A stretch of 64,000 bases of DNA, taken from contig NZ_MUNP01000077.1 of the NCBI RefSeq assembly GCF_002001105.1, positions 118,055-182,054 of the forward strand, read 5' to 3'. Positions within the stretch are counted from its first letter, which is position 1; each line of letters starts with the position of its first letter. The DNA is from Rhodanobacter sp. C06. Its GTDB lineage: Bacteria > Pseudomonadota > Gammaproteobacteria > Xanthomonadales > Rhodanobacteraceae. The notes under the pieces were generated by a model, which was not told the origin of the DNA, made no database searches, and saw only the letters and a program-made list of their open reading frames with translations. Both the position numbers and the translations under genes were made by a program. Of the stretch, positions 54,703 through 63,359 are shown in pieces.

Positions 54703-56850
54703 CTATGACCCAAACTTTAGATCGCCATTGAGAAGTATGTGTAGCTCGCGGATGCTTCCGTTCAATCGGCCACCGATATTCAGCGGGCGAAGTTGTTGCA
54801 AGGCCTTGCGTGCTTCATTGTAGCGATCCAAGGCGGCCAGCATGCGGACCAGTGTGATGCGGTAGGCCGGTTCGCTCGGTGCGTCTTTTACGGCGCCCTC
54901 GATCATGCGCAGGCCCAAGGCGTGGTTGTCCAGCACGTTCCACGCATAGTCGCCGTACGTGGCCTGCAACCGTGCGCTGGGAGTGTGGTGATCCAGCGCG
55001 GCCTCGAATGCCTGCACCATGCGTGCGGTGGGCAGCGCGCACGCGCGGTCCCTGGCGCATTGCGCCAGCGCGGCGAGCGAGCTTTCGTCCTGCACGCCGG
55101 GCTTTCGCGCCTTCAGCTTGGCGATCATGCTGTCCCACCACTGCGGCTTGAGCGGTAGGCCCATACGCGAGTTCATGAAGATCAGTGCCTGCTGCGGCAG
55201 GATCGAGGACTCTGGGAAGCTCGCCGCTTTTTCCAGTGGTGCGTAGGCCAGCCGCGTATACGGCGAAGCTGGATCGTAGTGTGAGTAGATGATGTAGATG
55301 CGACCCAGTTCGTACTGGGCGCGGGGCGAGTCGGGTGCGCGCGCGGCCAAGTCTTGAGCCAGCCGCAGCGGGTCGCCCCAGGCGTAGGCGGTAGCCGTGG
55401 TCAATCCGGCCCACCACAGCAGCAGGCAGGCCAGCAGCACGCGCCGGGGTAGCCGCCAGCGATGTCGGTGCACGGCGGGCTGCACGGCACCCGGCGAGAC
55501 GGCCGCCAGCCATGGCACCACGGCCAGCAGCACGCCGAAGCTGGCGAAGTAGTTGCGGTGCTCGTAAACCAGTTCCAGCGGGATGATGGTGCCGGTCATC
55601 ACGTGGCAGCCCAGGTACAAGGCGATCCCCAGTGCCACCAACGGCTGGCGGCGACGCAACCGGAACACCAGAACGAACAGCGCGGTGATTCCAAGCAGGC
55701 TGGTCAGCGTTGTCCATGGCGACAGCAAGCCAGTCGAGATGCGGAACTGGTCGTGATAGAAGGACAGTACCTGTGGCGTGGGCAGCAGCGTCCACCCGAT
55801 GTAATCGCAGACCACGCGCGCTTCGCTAAGCAGGCGCTCGCCCAGAGTGAAATCGCGCGTGGCCCAATTGGCGGTATTCAGCACTCCGGGCAACAGCCAG
55901 ATCAATCCCGCCAGCAGCGGCAGTGCCAACACCACCACGAACAAGCCCGCGATCCGCCCGTCCCATTCCCGGTAGGAGCGCACCCTGTGCGCGACCACCG
56001 CCTCATCCGGAGCATTATCACGTCCAGGGCCCGCTCCTACGGATAGCGATACGCGCTTGAAGCGAAACAGGATCCATTCGACCAGGAACGCATACAGCGG
56101 CAGCATCGCCGCAGTTTCCTTGGCCAGCAGGCCGATGACGGTGGAAATGACGAGGCTGACGGCGCAGAGCCAGAAGCCACCCCACACGCCTTCTGTGTAG
56201 GAGCGCGCCCTGTGCGCGAATTGGCGTTGCGAGCTGTCTTGAGGCGGCGCGCTTTCCAAAAGCATTCGCGCACAGGGTGCGCTCCTACACCACAGCATGC
56301 GCTGACGCCCGGCGACATACCCAATCAGCCCCAGCAGCACGAACAGGTTCGCCATGCTTTCCTCGCGCTGCACTACATACAGCACGGCGGTGAGGTTGAT
56401 CGGCAACAGCATCCAGCCTGCCGCGATCAGTGCCGCGAGGATGCCTGCGCGTCGCCAATCCCCCTCCCCTGTATGCAGGGGAGGGCTGGAGTGGGGTACG
56501 GCCAGCAGCAACATTCTTGCGAGCAAGAACACGAGCGTGCCGTTCAACAGGTGCACTGCAAGGTTGAACAGCTTCCAGCTCCAGGGATTCAAGCCGCTCA
56601 CCAGGTAGTTCGCGGCGAAACTCAGCGAAGCCAGTGGCCGCTTGAACTCGCTGGCCGGCGAGGACAGCGCGGCGCGCACCAGTGCGGGCACGCTGGCCGC
56701 ATGCGGCTGCACGCCGGGGTTATCCACGATGTTGGGGTAGTCGTCGAACAGCCAGCTGCCGGAGAGGCCGGACCAATAGACGGCGGCAGTAATGAGCAGG
56801 GCGAGCAACAGCAACCGGCGCACGATAGGCGGTTTCAGGGAATGGATCAT
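54703..56850 (-). CDS. GT-C/TPR membrane protein, candidate pilin or glycan glycosyltransferase (paralogue 2), with repeat insertions
   Basis: This is a 715-residue protein with about a dozen transmembrane helices in the first 480 residues and TPR-like helices after (ARAPDSPRAQYELGRIYI and on). The first periplasmic loop has WLFDDYPNIVDNPGV, like the acidic pair of GT-C/TMTC-type O-glycosyltransferases, followed by KRPLASLSFAANYLVSGLNP. The paralogue at 57022 is about the same without the extra loops. Three palindromic repeats (55972-56040, 56197-56288, 56461-56497) are translated in frame here, adding stretches such as RSAPCARMLLE, VAHRVRSYREW and SPPLHTGEGDW. A role in pilin or surface-glycan glycosylation is inferred from its place by pilA. 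Confidence 0.8.
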   Translation of the reverse strand: MIHSLKPPIVRRLLLLALLITAAVYWSGLSGSWLFDDYPNIVDNPGVQPHAASVPALVRAALSSPASEFKRPLASLSFAANYLVSGLNPWSWKLFNLAVHLLNGTLVFLLARMLLLAVPHSSPPLHTGEGDWRRAGILAALIAAGWMLLPINLTAVLYVVQREESMANLFVLLGLIGYVAGRQRMLWCRSAPCARMLLESAPPQDSSQRQFAHRARSYTEGVWGGFWLCAVSLVISTVIGLLAKETAAMLPLYAFLVEWILFRFKRVSLSVGAGPGRDNAPDEAVVAHRVRSYREWDGRIAGLFVVVLALPLLAGLIWLLPGVLNTANWATRDFTLGERLLSEARVVCDYIGWTLLPTPQVLSFYHDQFRISTGLLSPWTTLTSLLGITALFVLVFRLRRRQPLVALGIALYLGCHVMTGTIIPLELVYEHRNYFASFGVLLAVVPWLAAVSPGAVQPAVHRHRWRLPRRVLLACLLLWWAGLTTATAYAWGDPLRLAQDLAARAPDSPRAQYELGRIYIIYSHYDPASPYTRLAYAPLEKAASFPESSILPQQALIFMNSRMGLPLKPQWWDSMIAKLKARKPGVQDESSLAALAQCARDRACALPTARMVQAFEAALDHHTPSARLQATYGDYAWNVLDNHALGLRMIEGAVKDAPSEPAYRITLVRMLAALDRYNEARKALQQLRPLNIGGRLNGSIRELHILLNGDLKFGS
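55972..56040. repeat. Family C repeat inside the GT-C gene (degenerate right arm)
   Basis: The left arm 55972-55994 is the perfect GTAGGAGCGCACCCTGTGCG type; the right arm is reduced to GGGCCCGCTCCTAC. The element is 69 bases, 23 codons, and stays in frame with the gene. Confidence 0.85.
56197..56288. repeat. Family C repeat inside the GT-C gene (full pair)
   Basis: The arms 56197-56219 and 56266-56288 are complements apart from one base (GCGCC against GTGC). The 46-base spacer includes the family piece CCAAAAGC. The gene reads through it without a stop (RSAPCARMLLE to FAHRARSYTEG). Confidence 0.88.
56461..56497. repeat. Family B palindrome inside the GT-C gene
   Basis: CCCTCCCCTG (56462-56471) and CAGGGGAGGG (56476-56485) pair around a 4-base loop, followed by the tail CTGGAGTGGGG. 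It encodes SSPPLHTGEGDW in the protein. Confidence 0.88.
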
Positions 56851-57021
56851 GTCGTCACAACGGGAGCATGGTGGCCGGCATCCTGGCGTGTGGCCGCGCG
56901 CTCTGCCGATTCCCGCGGTCAATGACCAGTCGTATCGGCGTGGGGTCGGGAAGCCGGGTATGGGGCCCTTGGTCAGTACCGGCTCTGCAGACGGTCAGAA
57001 GTTTCTGCAAGGGGAGGCGAA

Positions 57022-59070
57022 TCACTGGTGCAGTGTCGTGGCGGAAATGTTGCGTCTGACGAGCAGCTCAAGCTCCGAGATCTGCTTGTCGAGGCGCCCT
57101 GCGTAGTTCAAGTGCCTCAGTGCGTCGATCTGTTCCTGTGCTTTGGCTGCCTGTCCGGCGCGCGCGTAGAGTGCTGCCAGATCGATGCGGTAGGCGGGTT
57201 CGCTCGGTGCGCCGATGACTGCCAGATTGAGGTATTTTGCCGCCAGCATGTCGTCGTGCAGGATGTCGCGTTGGAAGTCCGCATAGGCGCCGTTGAGCCG
57301 CGCGATGGGGTGTGGCCGAGAGAGCGCTGCCAGATAGGCGCGCTGCAACTGCGCGGCATCGAATTTGCAGATGCCTTTGCCGTAACAGGCGGTCAGCGTA
57401 ACCAGCGCGTTGATGTCCCCCTGTCCCGTTGGCTGGTTGAGTAGTTTGCGCGCCATCGAGTCCCATAAAGCACCATCGTCGCCTTGCTGGCCGTGATCGA
57501 CGAGCATGATCAGCGCCTGATCGGGCGACACGGACGCCCCCGGAATCGCAGCTGCCTGCAGGAAGTATTTCCAGGACGCGTCCAATGCCTTGCCGGGCTG
57601 ATAGTTCGACGCGATCAGGAATTGGCGGCCGGCCTCGTATACCGCACGTTCCGAATCCGGGTGGTTGGTGGCTTCTGCAACGGCCAAGCGCAGCGGATTG
57701 GACCAGTCCTGCGCTCTCAGGTGAGTGACCAAGGCGAACCAAAGCAACCCAATGGCGACCAGAAACCCGCGCAGTATCGGCAATGCGATCCTCCAGCGCA
57801 GGCCAAGCAACCACGTGCCGGCTGCCAGCAACACGCCGATCGACGCGAAGTACATGCGCTGCTCGTAGACCAGTTCCAGCGGGACGATGGTCGCGGTCAG
57901 CAGCTGCGCGGCGAAAAACCAGCCGATGCCGAGTGAAATCAGTGGTTGGCGATTGCGTAGCCAAACCGCAAGTACGCCCAACGCGGCCAACGAGACGATC
58001 GCAGCCAAGGTGGTCCACGGCGTCAGCAGCCCGGTCGATATCACGATCTCGTCGTGGTAGAGGCTCAATACCGTCGGATTGGGCAGAAGTGTCCAGTGCA
58101 GGTAATCCACCAGCACGCGCGCTTCGGTCAGAAGACGCTGTGCAAGCGTGAAATCGCGGCCAACCCAGGAGCCGGGGTGCAAGGCGACACGCAGCAGCCA
58201 CGCCGTACCCAGCACGGCCGGAACGAACAGGGTGACGACGAAGGTCCACCAGAGGCGTGCGTCCCGCGTCTGCTTTTCGGATGCTCCGGGCAATGGGTGG
58301 CCCGCCGGGGTGGCGCGTGCAAACCGCAATATGACCCATTCGGCCAGGAACGCGAGCACCGGTAGCAAGACGGCGGTTTCTTTCGACATCAGTCCCAGCG
58401 ACGTGCCCAACACGATGCCGCCGACGACCAGCGCAAATCCACGGTGGTCGCGGCGCTTGTCGCGCGCCGTCAGCATCATCCAACGTCCGTGCAGGTAAGC
58501 CCACAAGCCGGCCAACACGAATACCTGACACAGGCTTTCCATGCGTTGCACCACGTACAGCACGGCCATCAGGTTGATCGGCAGAACCATCCACGCCGTG
58601 CTCACGATCAGCGCGAGGCGCGTTGCGGCGGCAGGGTCGAAAGCGGTGTGGCCCAGCTCTCCGTCGGGCAGGGAGGGAGAGGCTTGCGAAAACCGGCTTT
58701 GCCGCCAACCTGCCAATTGCAGCAGTGCCCGCAGCATGCAAAACAGCAGCACGCCGTTGATCAGGTGAATGACGACGTTGGTGACCTTGAACGGCCAGGG
58801 GCTGCCGTTGCCCATCATCCAGTTGAGCGAGAACGTGAGCGAGGCCAGTGGCCGGCGCAGGAAGCTGGACGGGGACGACAGCGCCGAGTTTACCCAGGCC
58901 GCCAGCGTCGAGTGCCCTTGCGAGATGTGGATGGCCGCGTTGTCCACGATGTTCGGGTAGTCGTCGAACACCCAGCCGCCGGCGATGCCCGGCCAGTACA
59001 CGGCGGCTGTCGCCGCCGCAGCGAGTGCCAGCAACAGCCAAGGCAACCATGGGCGGGCACGTTCATTCAT
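57022..59070 (-). CDS. GT-C/TPR membrane protein, candidate pilin or glycan glycosyltransferase (paralogue 1)
   Basis: This is a 682-residue paralogue of the 54703 gene. Its N-terminal helix is followed by GGWVFDDYPNIVDNAAIHIS (first periplasmic loop with the acidic pair), then RRPLASLTFSLNWMMGNGSP and about ten more helices to about residue 460. The C-terminal 220 residues form TPR-like helices (SERAVYEAGRQFLIASNYQPG, LAALYARAGQAAKAQEQIDAL). The architecture resembles TMTC-like O-mannosyltransferases and the pilin glycosyltransferases next to pilA in pseudomonads. It starts 160 bases after the pilA stop on the same strand. The function is inferred from layout only. No Shine-Dalgarno sequence is apparent; the ATG at 59070 is the likely start. 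Confidence 0.8.
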   Translation of the reverse strand: MNERARPWLPWLLLALAAAATAAVYWPGIAGGWVFDDYPNIVDNAAIHISQGHSTLAAWVNSALSSPSSFLRRPLASLTFSLNWMMGNGSPWPFKVTNVVIHLINGVLLFCMLRALLQLAGWRQSRFSQASPSLPDGELGHTAFDPAAATRLALIVSTAWMVLPINLMAVLYVVQRMESLCQVFVLAGLWAYLHGRWMMLTARDKRRDHRGFALVVGGIVLGTSLGLMSKETAVLLPVLAFLAEWVILRFARATPAGHPLPGASEKQTRDARLWWTFVVTLFVPAVLGTAWLLRVALHPGSWVGRDFTLAQRLLTEARVLVDYLHWTLLPNPTVLSLYHDEIVISTGLLTPWTTLAAIVSLAALGVLAVWLRNRQPLISLGIGWFFAAQLLTATIVPLELVYEQRMYFASIGVLLAAGTWLLGLRWRIALPILRGFLVAIGLLWFALVTHLRAQDWSNPLRLAVAEATNHPDSERAVYEAGRQFLIASNYQPGKALDASWKYFLQAAAIPGASVSPDQALIMLVDHGQQGDDGALWDSMARKLLNQPTGQGDINALVTLTACYGKGICKFDAAQLQRAYLAALSRPHPIARLNGAYADFQRDILHDDMLAAKYLNLAVIGAPSEPAYRIDLAALYARAGQAAKAQEQIDALRHLNYAGRLDKQISELELLVRRNISATTLHQ

Positions 59071-59171
59071 GTGCAATGGGTCAATCCAAAAATAGGGGAT
59101 GAGGCATGTTAACTAAACCATGGGTTCGACCAACCCGTGGTTCGGGTATCAGCGACCATGATGACCCTGCG

Positions 59172-59206
59172 GCCCACAAAAGAAGGGCCGCACAAGGCGG
59201 CCCTTC
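59172..59206 (-). terminator. Rho-independent terminator of pilA
   Basis: On the minus strand a 10-bp stem (GAAGGGCCGC at 59182-59191 and GCGGCCCTTC at 59197-59206) with a 5-base loop is followed by TTTTGTGGG. It lies 24 bases after the pilA stop codon. It would limit read-through into the GT-C genes. Confidence 0.87.
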
Positions 59207-59229
59207 GAGAGTGACACGGGAAACAACGA

Positions 59230-59685
59230 TCAGCGGCAGCTGGCCGGGAGGTACTTGGTCGGCACGGTGCCAGTGCACTTCCAGGTGATCGGACCGGTGA
59301 CCTGGGTGGTGGCGGTAATGGCAGCGCCGTTGGCATACGGCGTGAAGACGACGGTCTTGGTATCTGCGTCGCTGTTCGTGCCGGTGACCGTGGCGGTGAT
59401 GACACCGTTCGTACCGACTTCCAGATCGGAAACATATTGCGAGGCGACGCTCGCTTGTGTGGCCGGCAGGCCGGCCGAAGCGTTTTTGCTGGGGACCGTA
59501 CCGGTCGACTGGACCGTTTCTGCCACGGCGGTGCGTGCCATGTCGACGGCGGAAAGCGCCTCGGTCACCTTGGAGCGGATGATGTAGTTCTGGTAGGCCG
59601 GCACGGCGATGGCTGCGAGGATCGCGATGATCGCGACCACGATCATCAGTTCGATCAGGGTGAAGCCTTTCTGCATGGTCTTCAT
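59230..59685 (-). CDS. pilA: Type IV major pilin PilA
   Basis: This is a 151-residue prepilin. The leader MKTMQKG is followed by [20 protein letters not shown], with the PilD cleavage site between Gly7 and Phe8 and the mature Glu5. The remainder is a typical pilin head with a C-terminal disulphide region (WKCTG and PASCR). The extended N-terminal helix anchors subunits in the membrane. Upstream lies a sigma-54 type promoter (59807-59823). The paired GT-C genes follow on the same strand, suggesting a modified pilin; Ser/Thr-rich head parts ([23 protein letters not shown]) are possible acceptor regions. PilB, PilC and PilD are 15-19 kb away. Confidence 0.96.
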   Translation of the reverse strand: MKTMQKGFTLIELMIVVAIIAILAAIAVPAYQNYIIRSKVTEALSAVDMARTAVAETVQSTGTVPSKNASAGLPATQASVASQYVSDLEVGTNGVITATVTGTNSDADTKTVVFTPYANGAAITATTQVTGPITWKCTGTVPTKYLPASCR

Positions 59686-59806
59686 GGTGGTTCCTTCTGT
59701 TGGCTAGCTAGCGGTGTGCCCCCTGGGTTCCGGCCCCGATACCCCCTAGGCGGGATCGAACCCCAACACGACTTGGTCAGGAACGACCAGGAAGCTGGCG
59801 GTATCG

Positions 59807-59823
59807 AAGCATCTAACATGCCA
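59807..59823 (-). promoter_or_regulatory. Sigma-54 promoter of pilA
   Basis: On the minus strand TGGCATGTTAGATGCTT keeps the GG-N10-GC core of RpoN promoters (consensus TGGCACG-N4-TTGCT). It lies about 120 bases upstream of the pilA ATG. PilA transcription by RpoN with PilR is established in Pseudomonas and Xanthomonas; no pilSR is in this window. Confidence 0.78.
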
Positions 59824-60233
59824 CGACCACCGCTGGCATATTGCCTCATGTCGCGGCGCTTGTGTGTTGTGCATGCGATCACGAAAGGGTGCCACCGGTA
59901 GTGGGGGCGCCTGGTTTTGTGCGCTTGCCGGCACTTCGGTTGCTTCGTGAGGCCTGATCATTTTGGGCAGCTTGTGACGCAATTTGTCAGCTTGCGGCCG
60001 ATCGAGGTGGCGTGGGGTGCCCGGCATGGAGTGCCAAGAGCTTGGGCAGATGTGCCCGCAAGCGGGAATACGTTGCCACTATTGATGTCCGGCAGCCCTT
60101 GCTTGCGCCGCATTCGTCCAGCGTGTGCTGCTTGGTGCCAAGGCAATGGATGGCTGATCCGCAATGGTCACTTTTGCCTGGCGGGGGCATGCGGCATCAC
60201 GGGTGGCGAATCCCGTCAGCTTTGCGTCCTGAC
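59824..60233. other. Gap upstream of pilA without a supported gene
   Basis: These 410 bases contain the likely PilR-binding region of pilA and the 3' side of the HepT gene. Several open frames cross it on both strands but none shows family similarity or a ribosome site that I would trust. Confidence 0.5.
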
Positions 60234-60626
60234 TCAATCGGCGAAGCGGGTGAAATCGTCCAGGTGGCGGGTGGCGATAGCGTGGACGATGGCCCAGTCG
60301 ATGGCGCTGTAACTGTGTACGGCGAGGTTGCGGAAGCCGACAGCCTTGCGCAACTGCGATGCAAGCGTGGCATCCAGCTTGTGCGTCGAGGTCAGTTGCT
60401 CGAATGCTTGGCCCATGGTGTCGGGTGGTGGCAGGCCCGAGTCGGCCAATACGTGCAAGGCCAGGTCGACGCAGAGTTGGACGGCGCGACTGAGGTTGAG
60501 TACCACGATGTCCTGCAGATCGGGACTGGCTGCAAGTGCGTCTGCGGTGGCAGGGCATTTGTCGCGGACGCGTAGGAGGAAGCGCTGCAGCGAGTCGAGC
60601 TTGCGGCCGACGATCAGTGCGTCCAT
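60234..60626 (-). CDS. hepT: HepT-like HEPN toxin
   Basis: This is a 130-residue HEPN-domain protein. The ribonuclease motif R-x4-H-x-Y is intact as RNLAVHSY near residue 100, the standard sign of an active HepT toxin. Helical segments DIVVLNLSRAVQLCVDLALHVL and FEQLTSTHKLDATLASQLRKA match the family. It is a cellular RNase toxin, neutralised by the MntA partner, which in known pairs adds AMP to the motif tyrosine. Its start lies inside the end of mntA (13-base overlap), so the two are translated together. It stands close to pilA. Confidence 0.9.
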   Translation of the reverse strand: MDALIVGRKLDSLQRFLLRVRDKCPATADALAASPDLQDIVVLNLSRAVQLCVDLALHVLADSGLPPPDTMGQAFEQLTSTHKLDATLASQLRKAVGFRNLAVHSYSAIDWAIVHAIATRHLDDFTRFAD

Positions 60627-60997
60627 GCGCGCCTCCGTTCCTCCAGCATGCGCGTCACATAGGGCACGAAGTCTTCCATGGCATAGACATGACGGGACAT
60701 CAGGTTCGCGTGTGCAGCGGTACTGCCGATGATGCGTTTGCCGTGCTTGAGGATCTGGCCCAACAGGGGCTCGCCGACCGCATGCAGGTCGATCAAATCC
60801 ACCGGCCGGCCGGTGGCGAGGGCAAGCTCCTCGATCAGTTGCATGCGCAGAGCGGTGTCGAGCGGCTTGGCCGCCTGCACAGCCACATCCACGTCGCTCT
60901 CCGGGCGGGCGCGCTCTTGGGCGACCGAGCCGAACACATAGGCCAGCCCGATCTCCGGGTGCGTCGTAAGTACGCGCTGTACTTGGAGTGTGGACAT
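60614..60997 (-). CDS. mntA: MntA-like nucleotidyltransferase antitoxin
   Basis: This is a 127-residue minimal nucleotidyltransferase. The catalytic motif GSVAQERARPESDVDVAV carries the G-S and D-x-D needed for AMP transfer (about residues 29-46). VDLIDLHAVGEPLLGQ follows with the third acidic position. In MntA-HepT pairs the antitoxin AMPylates the toxin tyrosine; both signature motifs are intact here, so the pair is probably functional. The start MSTLQVQRVLTT at 60997 is chosen over an upstream ATG on family length. It is translationally coupled with hepT. Confidence 0.9.
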   Translation of the reverse strand: MSTLQVQRVLTTHPEIGLAYVFGSVAQERARPESDVDVAVQAAKPLDTALRMQLIEELALATGRPVDLIDLHAVGEPLLGQILKHGKRIIGSTAAHANLMSRHVYAMEDFVPYVTRMLEERRRAWTH

Positions 60998-61125
60998 GAG
61001 AAACCCATCCGCCATTGGCGCTGCGCCGCCAGTCTAGTGGGTTTTCGGCGTGTCGAGCCGGGTCGCTTGCGTGGTGCCGGCTTGCCGCTTACCTTGCCTC
61101 TTTGACATCACCTAGGGGAACGACC

Positions 61126-63282
61126 ATGAAGCAAGCCCTGACGGCGCTGCTGCTGCTGGCACTGGTGGCCTCGCCCGCGCTGGCGGCGGACACCGACACG
61201 GTGGCGCCGATCGATACCACGATCACCGTGGACCACGCGCCGCACCCGTTCAACGTGCGCGACCTGGTGATGATGCAGCGGGTGAGCGATCCGCAGCTGT
61301 CGGCGGACGGGCGCTACGCGGCGTTCGGTGTGCGCAGCACGGACTACGCGGCGAACAAGGGCGTCAACGCGATCTACGTGCTGGACCTGGCGCAGGACGG
61401 TGCGAAGCCGGTGAAGCTGGTGAACATGGTGGCTTCCTCGCCGCGCTGGTCGCCGGACGGGCGCAGCCTGTACTTCCTCGCGCCGGTGCAGGGCGTGACC
61501 CAGTTGTGGCGGCGCGGCGTGGGCGACCTGCTGGGCGGGGCGCACCATGCGCCGATGAGCATCGCGCCGGTGCAGGTGAGCCACGGTCCGCTGGACATCC
61601 AGGACTACAAGCTGGCACCGGACGGCAAGAGCGTGTTGCTTTCCTACGCGGTGTTCACCGACTGCGCAGGCCCGCTGGCCTGCACCAAGGCGAAGCTGGA
61701 CCAGCGCGCGGCGGACAAGGCCACCGGCACGCTGTACAAGAAGCTGTTCGTGCGGCACTGGGATACCTGGTCCGACGGCACGCGCAACCAGCTTTACCTC
61801 GGCCGCTTCGATGCGCACGGCCAGCTGCCGGCGGAGCCGACGCTGCTCACGCGCGGCATCGACGGCGACGTGCCCAGCAAGCCATTCGGCGACGACAGCG
61901 AGTTCGCCTATTCGCCCGACGGCAGGACGGTGTATTTCGACGTGCGCATCGCCGGCCACAGCGAGCCGTGGTCCACCAACTTCGACATCTACAAGGTGCC
62001 GGCCGACGGTTCGTCCGCCCCGGTGAACCTCACGGCTGAAAACAAGGCCTGGGATGGCTGGCCCGTGCCCTCGCCGGACGGCAGGACGCTCTACTACCTC
62101 GCGCAGAAGACACCGGCGTTCGAATCCGACCGCTTCGCCATCATGGCGCTGGACCTGGCGACCGGTGCGAAGCGCGAGATCGATCCGCACTGGGATCGCT
62201 CGCCGGGCGGCATGGGCATTTCCGCCGACGGCAAGACGCTCTACGTGACTGCCGACGACGAGGGCCGGCACCCGCTGTTCGCGGTGGACACGGCCAGCGG
62301 CAAGGTGCGCCAGCTGGTGGGCGATGGCGAGGTGGACGGCTATTCGCTGGCCGGTTCGCGCCTGCTGCTGGCCCGCAACGACCTCAAGCGTCCCACCGAT
62401 CTGTACACCGTGGATGCCGACGGCAAGGATCTCAGGCAGGTCACGCACTACAACGCCGACCTGCTCAGGAACGCGCACGAGGGCGATTTCGAGTTCTTCA
62501 CGTTCAAGGGCTGGAACAACGAGCCGGTGCAGGGCTACGTGATGAAGCCGGCGGGCTATGAACCCGGCAAGAAGTACCCGGTGGCCTTCATCATCCACGG
62601 CGGTCCGCAGGGCGCCATGACCAACAGCTGGAGCTACCGCTGGAATCCGCAGACCTATGCGGGGCAGGGCTTCGCCGTGGTCACGATCAACTTCCACGGC
62701 TCCACCGGTTACGGCCAGGCGTTCACCGACTCGATCTCGGGCGACTGGGGCGGCAAGCCGCTGCAGGATCTGAAGCTCGGCTGGCAGGCCGCGCTGGCCA
62801 AGTACTCCTTCCTCGACGGCAACCGCGCCTGCGCGCTGGGCGCGAGCTACGGCGGCTACATGACTTACTGGATCGCCGGCGTGTGGAGCCAGCCGTGGAA
62901 GTGCTTCGTCGACCACGACGGCGTGTTCGACATGCGCATGATGTATTACGCCACCGACGAGCTGTGGTTCGAGGAGCACGAGAACGGCGGCCCGCAGTTC
63001 GAGGTCCCCGCGAACTACGAGAAGTTCAACCCGCTAGCCCACGTCAAGGACTGGCGCGTGCCGATGCTGGTGGTGCACTCCGGCCACGACTTCCGCATCC
63101 CGCTCAGCCAGGGCCTGGGCGCGTTCACCGCGCTGCAGCGGCGCGGCATCCCCAGCGAGTTCCTCACCTTTCCGGATGAAAGCCACTTCGTGTTGAAGCC
63201 GCACAACAGCGTGCTGTGGCACGACACGGTGAACGCGTGGCTGAAGCAGTGGACGGCACCGGAGGCTGCGGCGAAGCAGTAG
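61126..63282 (+). CDS. S9 family prolyl oligopeptidase-type peptidase (dipeptidyl peptidase V-like)
   Basis: This is a 718-residue exported peptidase. A signal peptide (ALTALLLLALVASPALAA) is followed by a beta-propeller (about 45-450) with repeated SPDGR and APDGK blade motifs, then the alpha/beta-hydrolase domain. The catalytic Ser is S574 in GASYGGYMTYW, the Asp is in VVHSGHDFRIP and the His in FPDESHFVL, a complete triad. Such enzymes cut dipeptides or short peptides in the periplasm. AGGGGA lies 7 bases before the ATG. It is a single gene followed by family B repeats. Confidence 0.94.
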   Translation: MKQALTALLLLALVASPALAADTDTVAPIDTTITVDHAPHPFNVRDLVMMQRVSDPQLSADGRYAAFGVRSTDYAANKGVNAIYVLDLAQDGAKPVKLVNMVASSPRWSPDGRSLYFLAPVQGVTQLWRRGVGDLLGGAHHAPMSIAPVQVSHGPLDIQDYKLAPDGKSVLLSYAVFTDCAGPLACTKAKLDQRAADKATGTLYKKLFVRHWDTWSDGTRNQLYLGRFDAHGQLPAEPTLLTRGIDGDVPSKPFGDDSEFAYSPDGRTVYFDVRIAGHSEPWSTNFDIYKVPADGSSAPVNLTAENKAWDGWPVPSPDGRTLYYLAQKTPAFESDRFAIMALDLATGAKREIDPHWDRSPGGMGISADGKTLYVTADDEGRHPLFAVDTASGKVRQLVGDGEVDGYSLAGSRLLLARNDLKRPTDLYTVDADGKDLRQVTHYNADLLRNAHEGDFEFFTFKGWNNEPVQGYVMKPAGYEPGKKYPVAFIIHGGPQGAMTNSWSYRWNPQTYAGQGFAVVTINFHGSTGYGQAFTDSISGDWGGKPLQDLKLGWQAALAKYSFLDGNRACALGASYGGYMTYWIAGVWSQPWKCFVDHDGVFDMRMMYYATDELWFEEHENGGPQFEVPANYEKFNPLAHVKDWRVPMLVVHSGHDFRIPLSQGLGAFTALQRRGIPSEFLTFPDESHFVLKPHNSVLWHDTVNAWLKQWTAPEAAAKQ

Positions 63283-63288
63283 CCGAAG

Positions 63289-63325
63289 CACCCCACCCCA
63301 ACCCTCCCCTGCAAGCAGGGGAGGG
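63289..63325. repeat. Family B palindrome after the S9 peptidase gene
   Basis: CCCTCCCCTGC (63302-63312) and GCAGGGGAGGG (63315-63325) form a perfect 11-bp stem with an AA loop; the leader CACCCCACCCCAA precedes it. It lies 7 bases after the stop codon and may also work as a terminator. Confidence 0.88.
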
Positions 63326-63359
63326 AGTTCACGCGGCACGATATGTTGGTTTTCTCCTC

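Noticed and set aside
58655..58690. Possible decayed family A palindrome inside the second GT-C gene
   Set aside because: Only CTCTCC and GGAGAG pieces remain; pairing is too weak to call as a repeat.
59746..60027. 93-codon reverse frame upstream of pilA
   Set aside because: It overlaps the likely sigma-54 promoter, has no ribosome site and no family resemblance.
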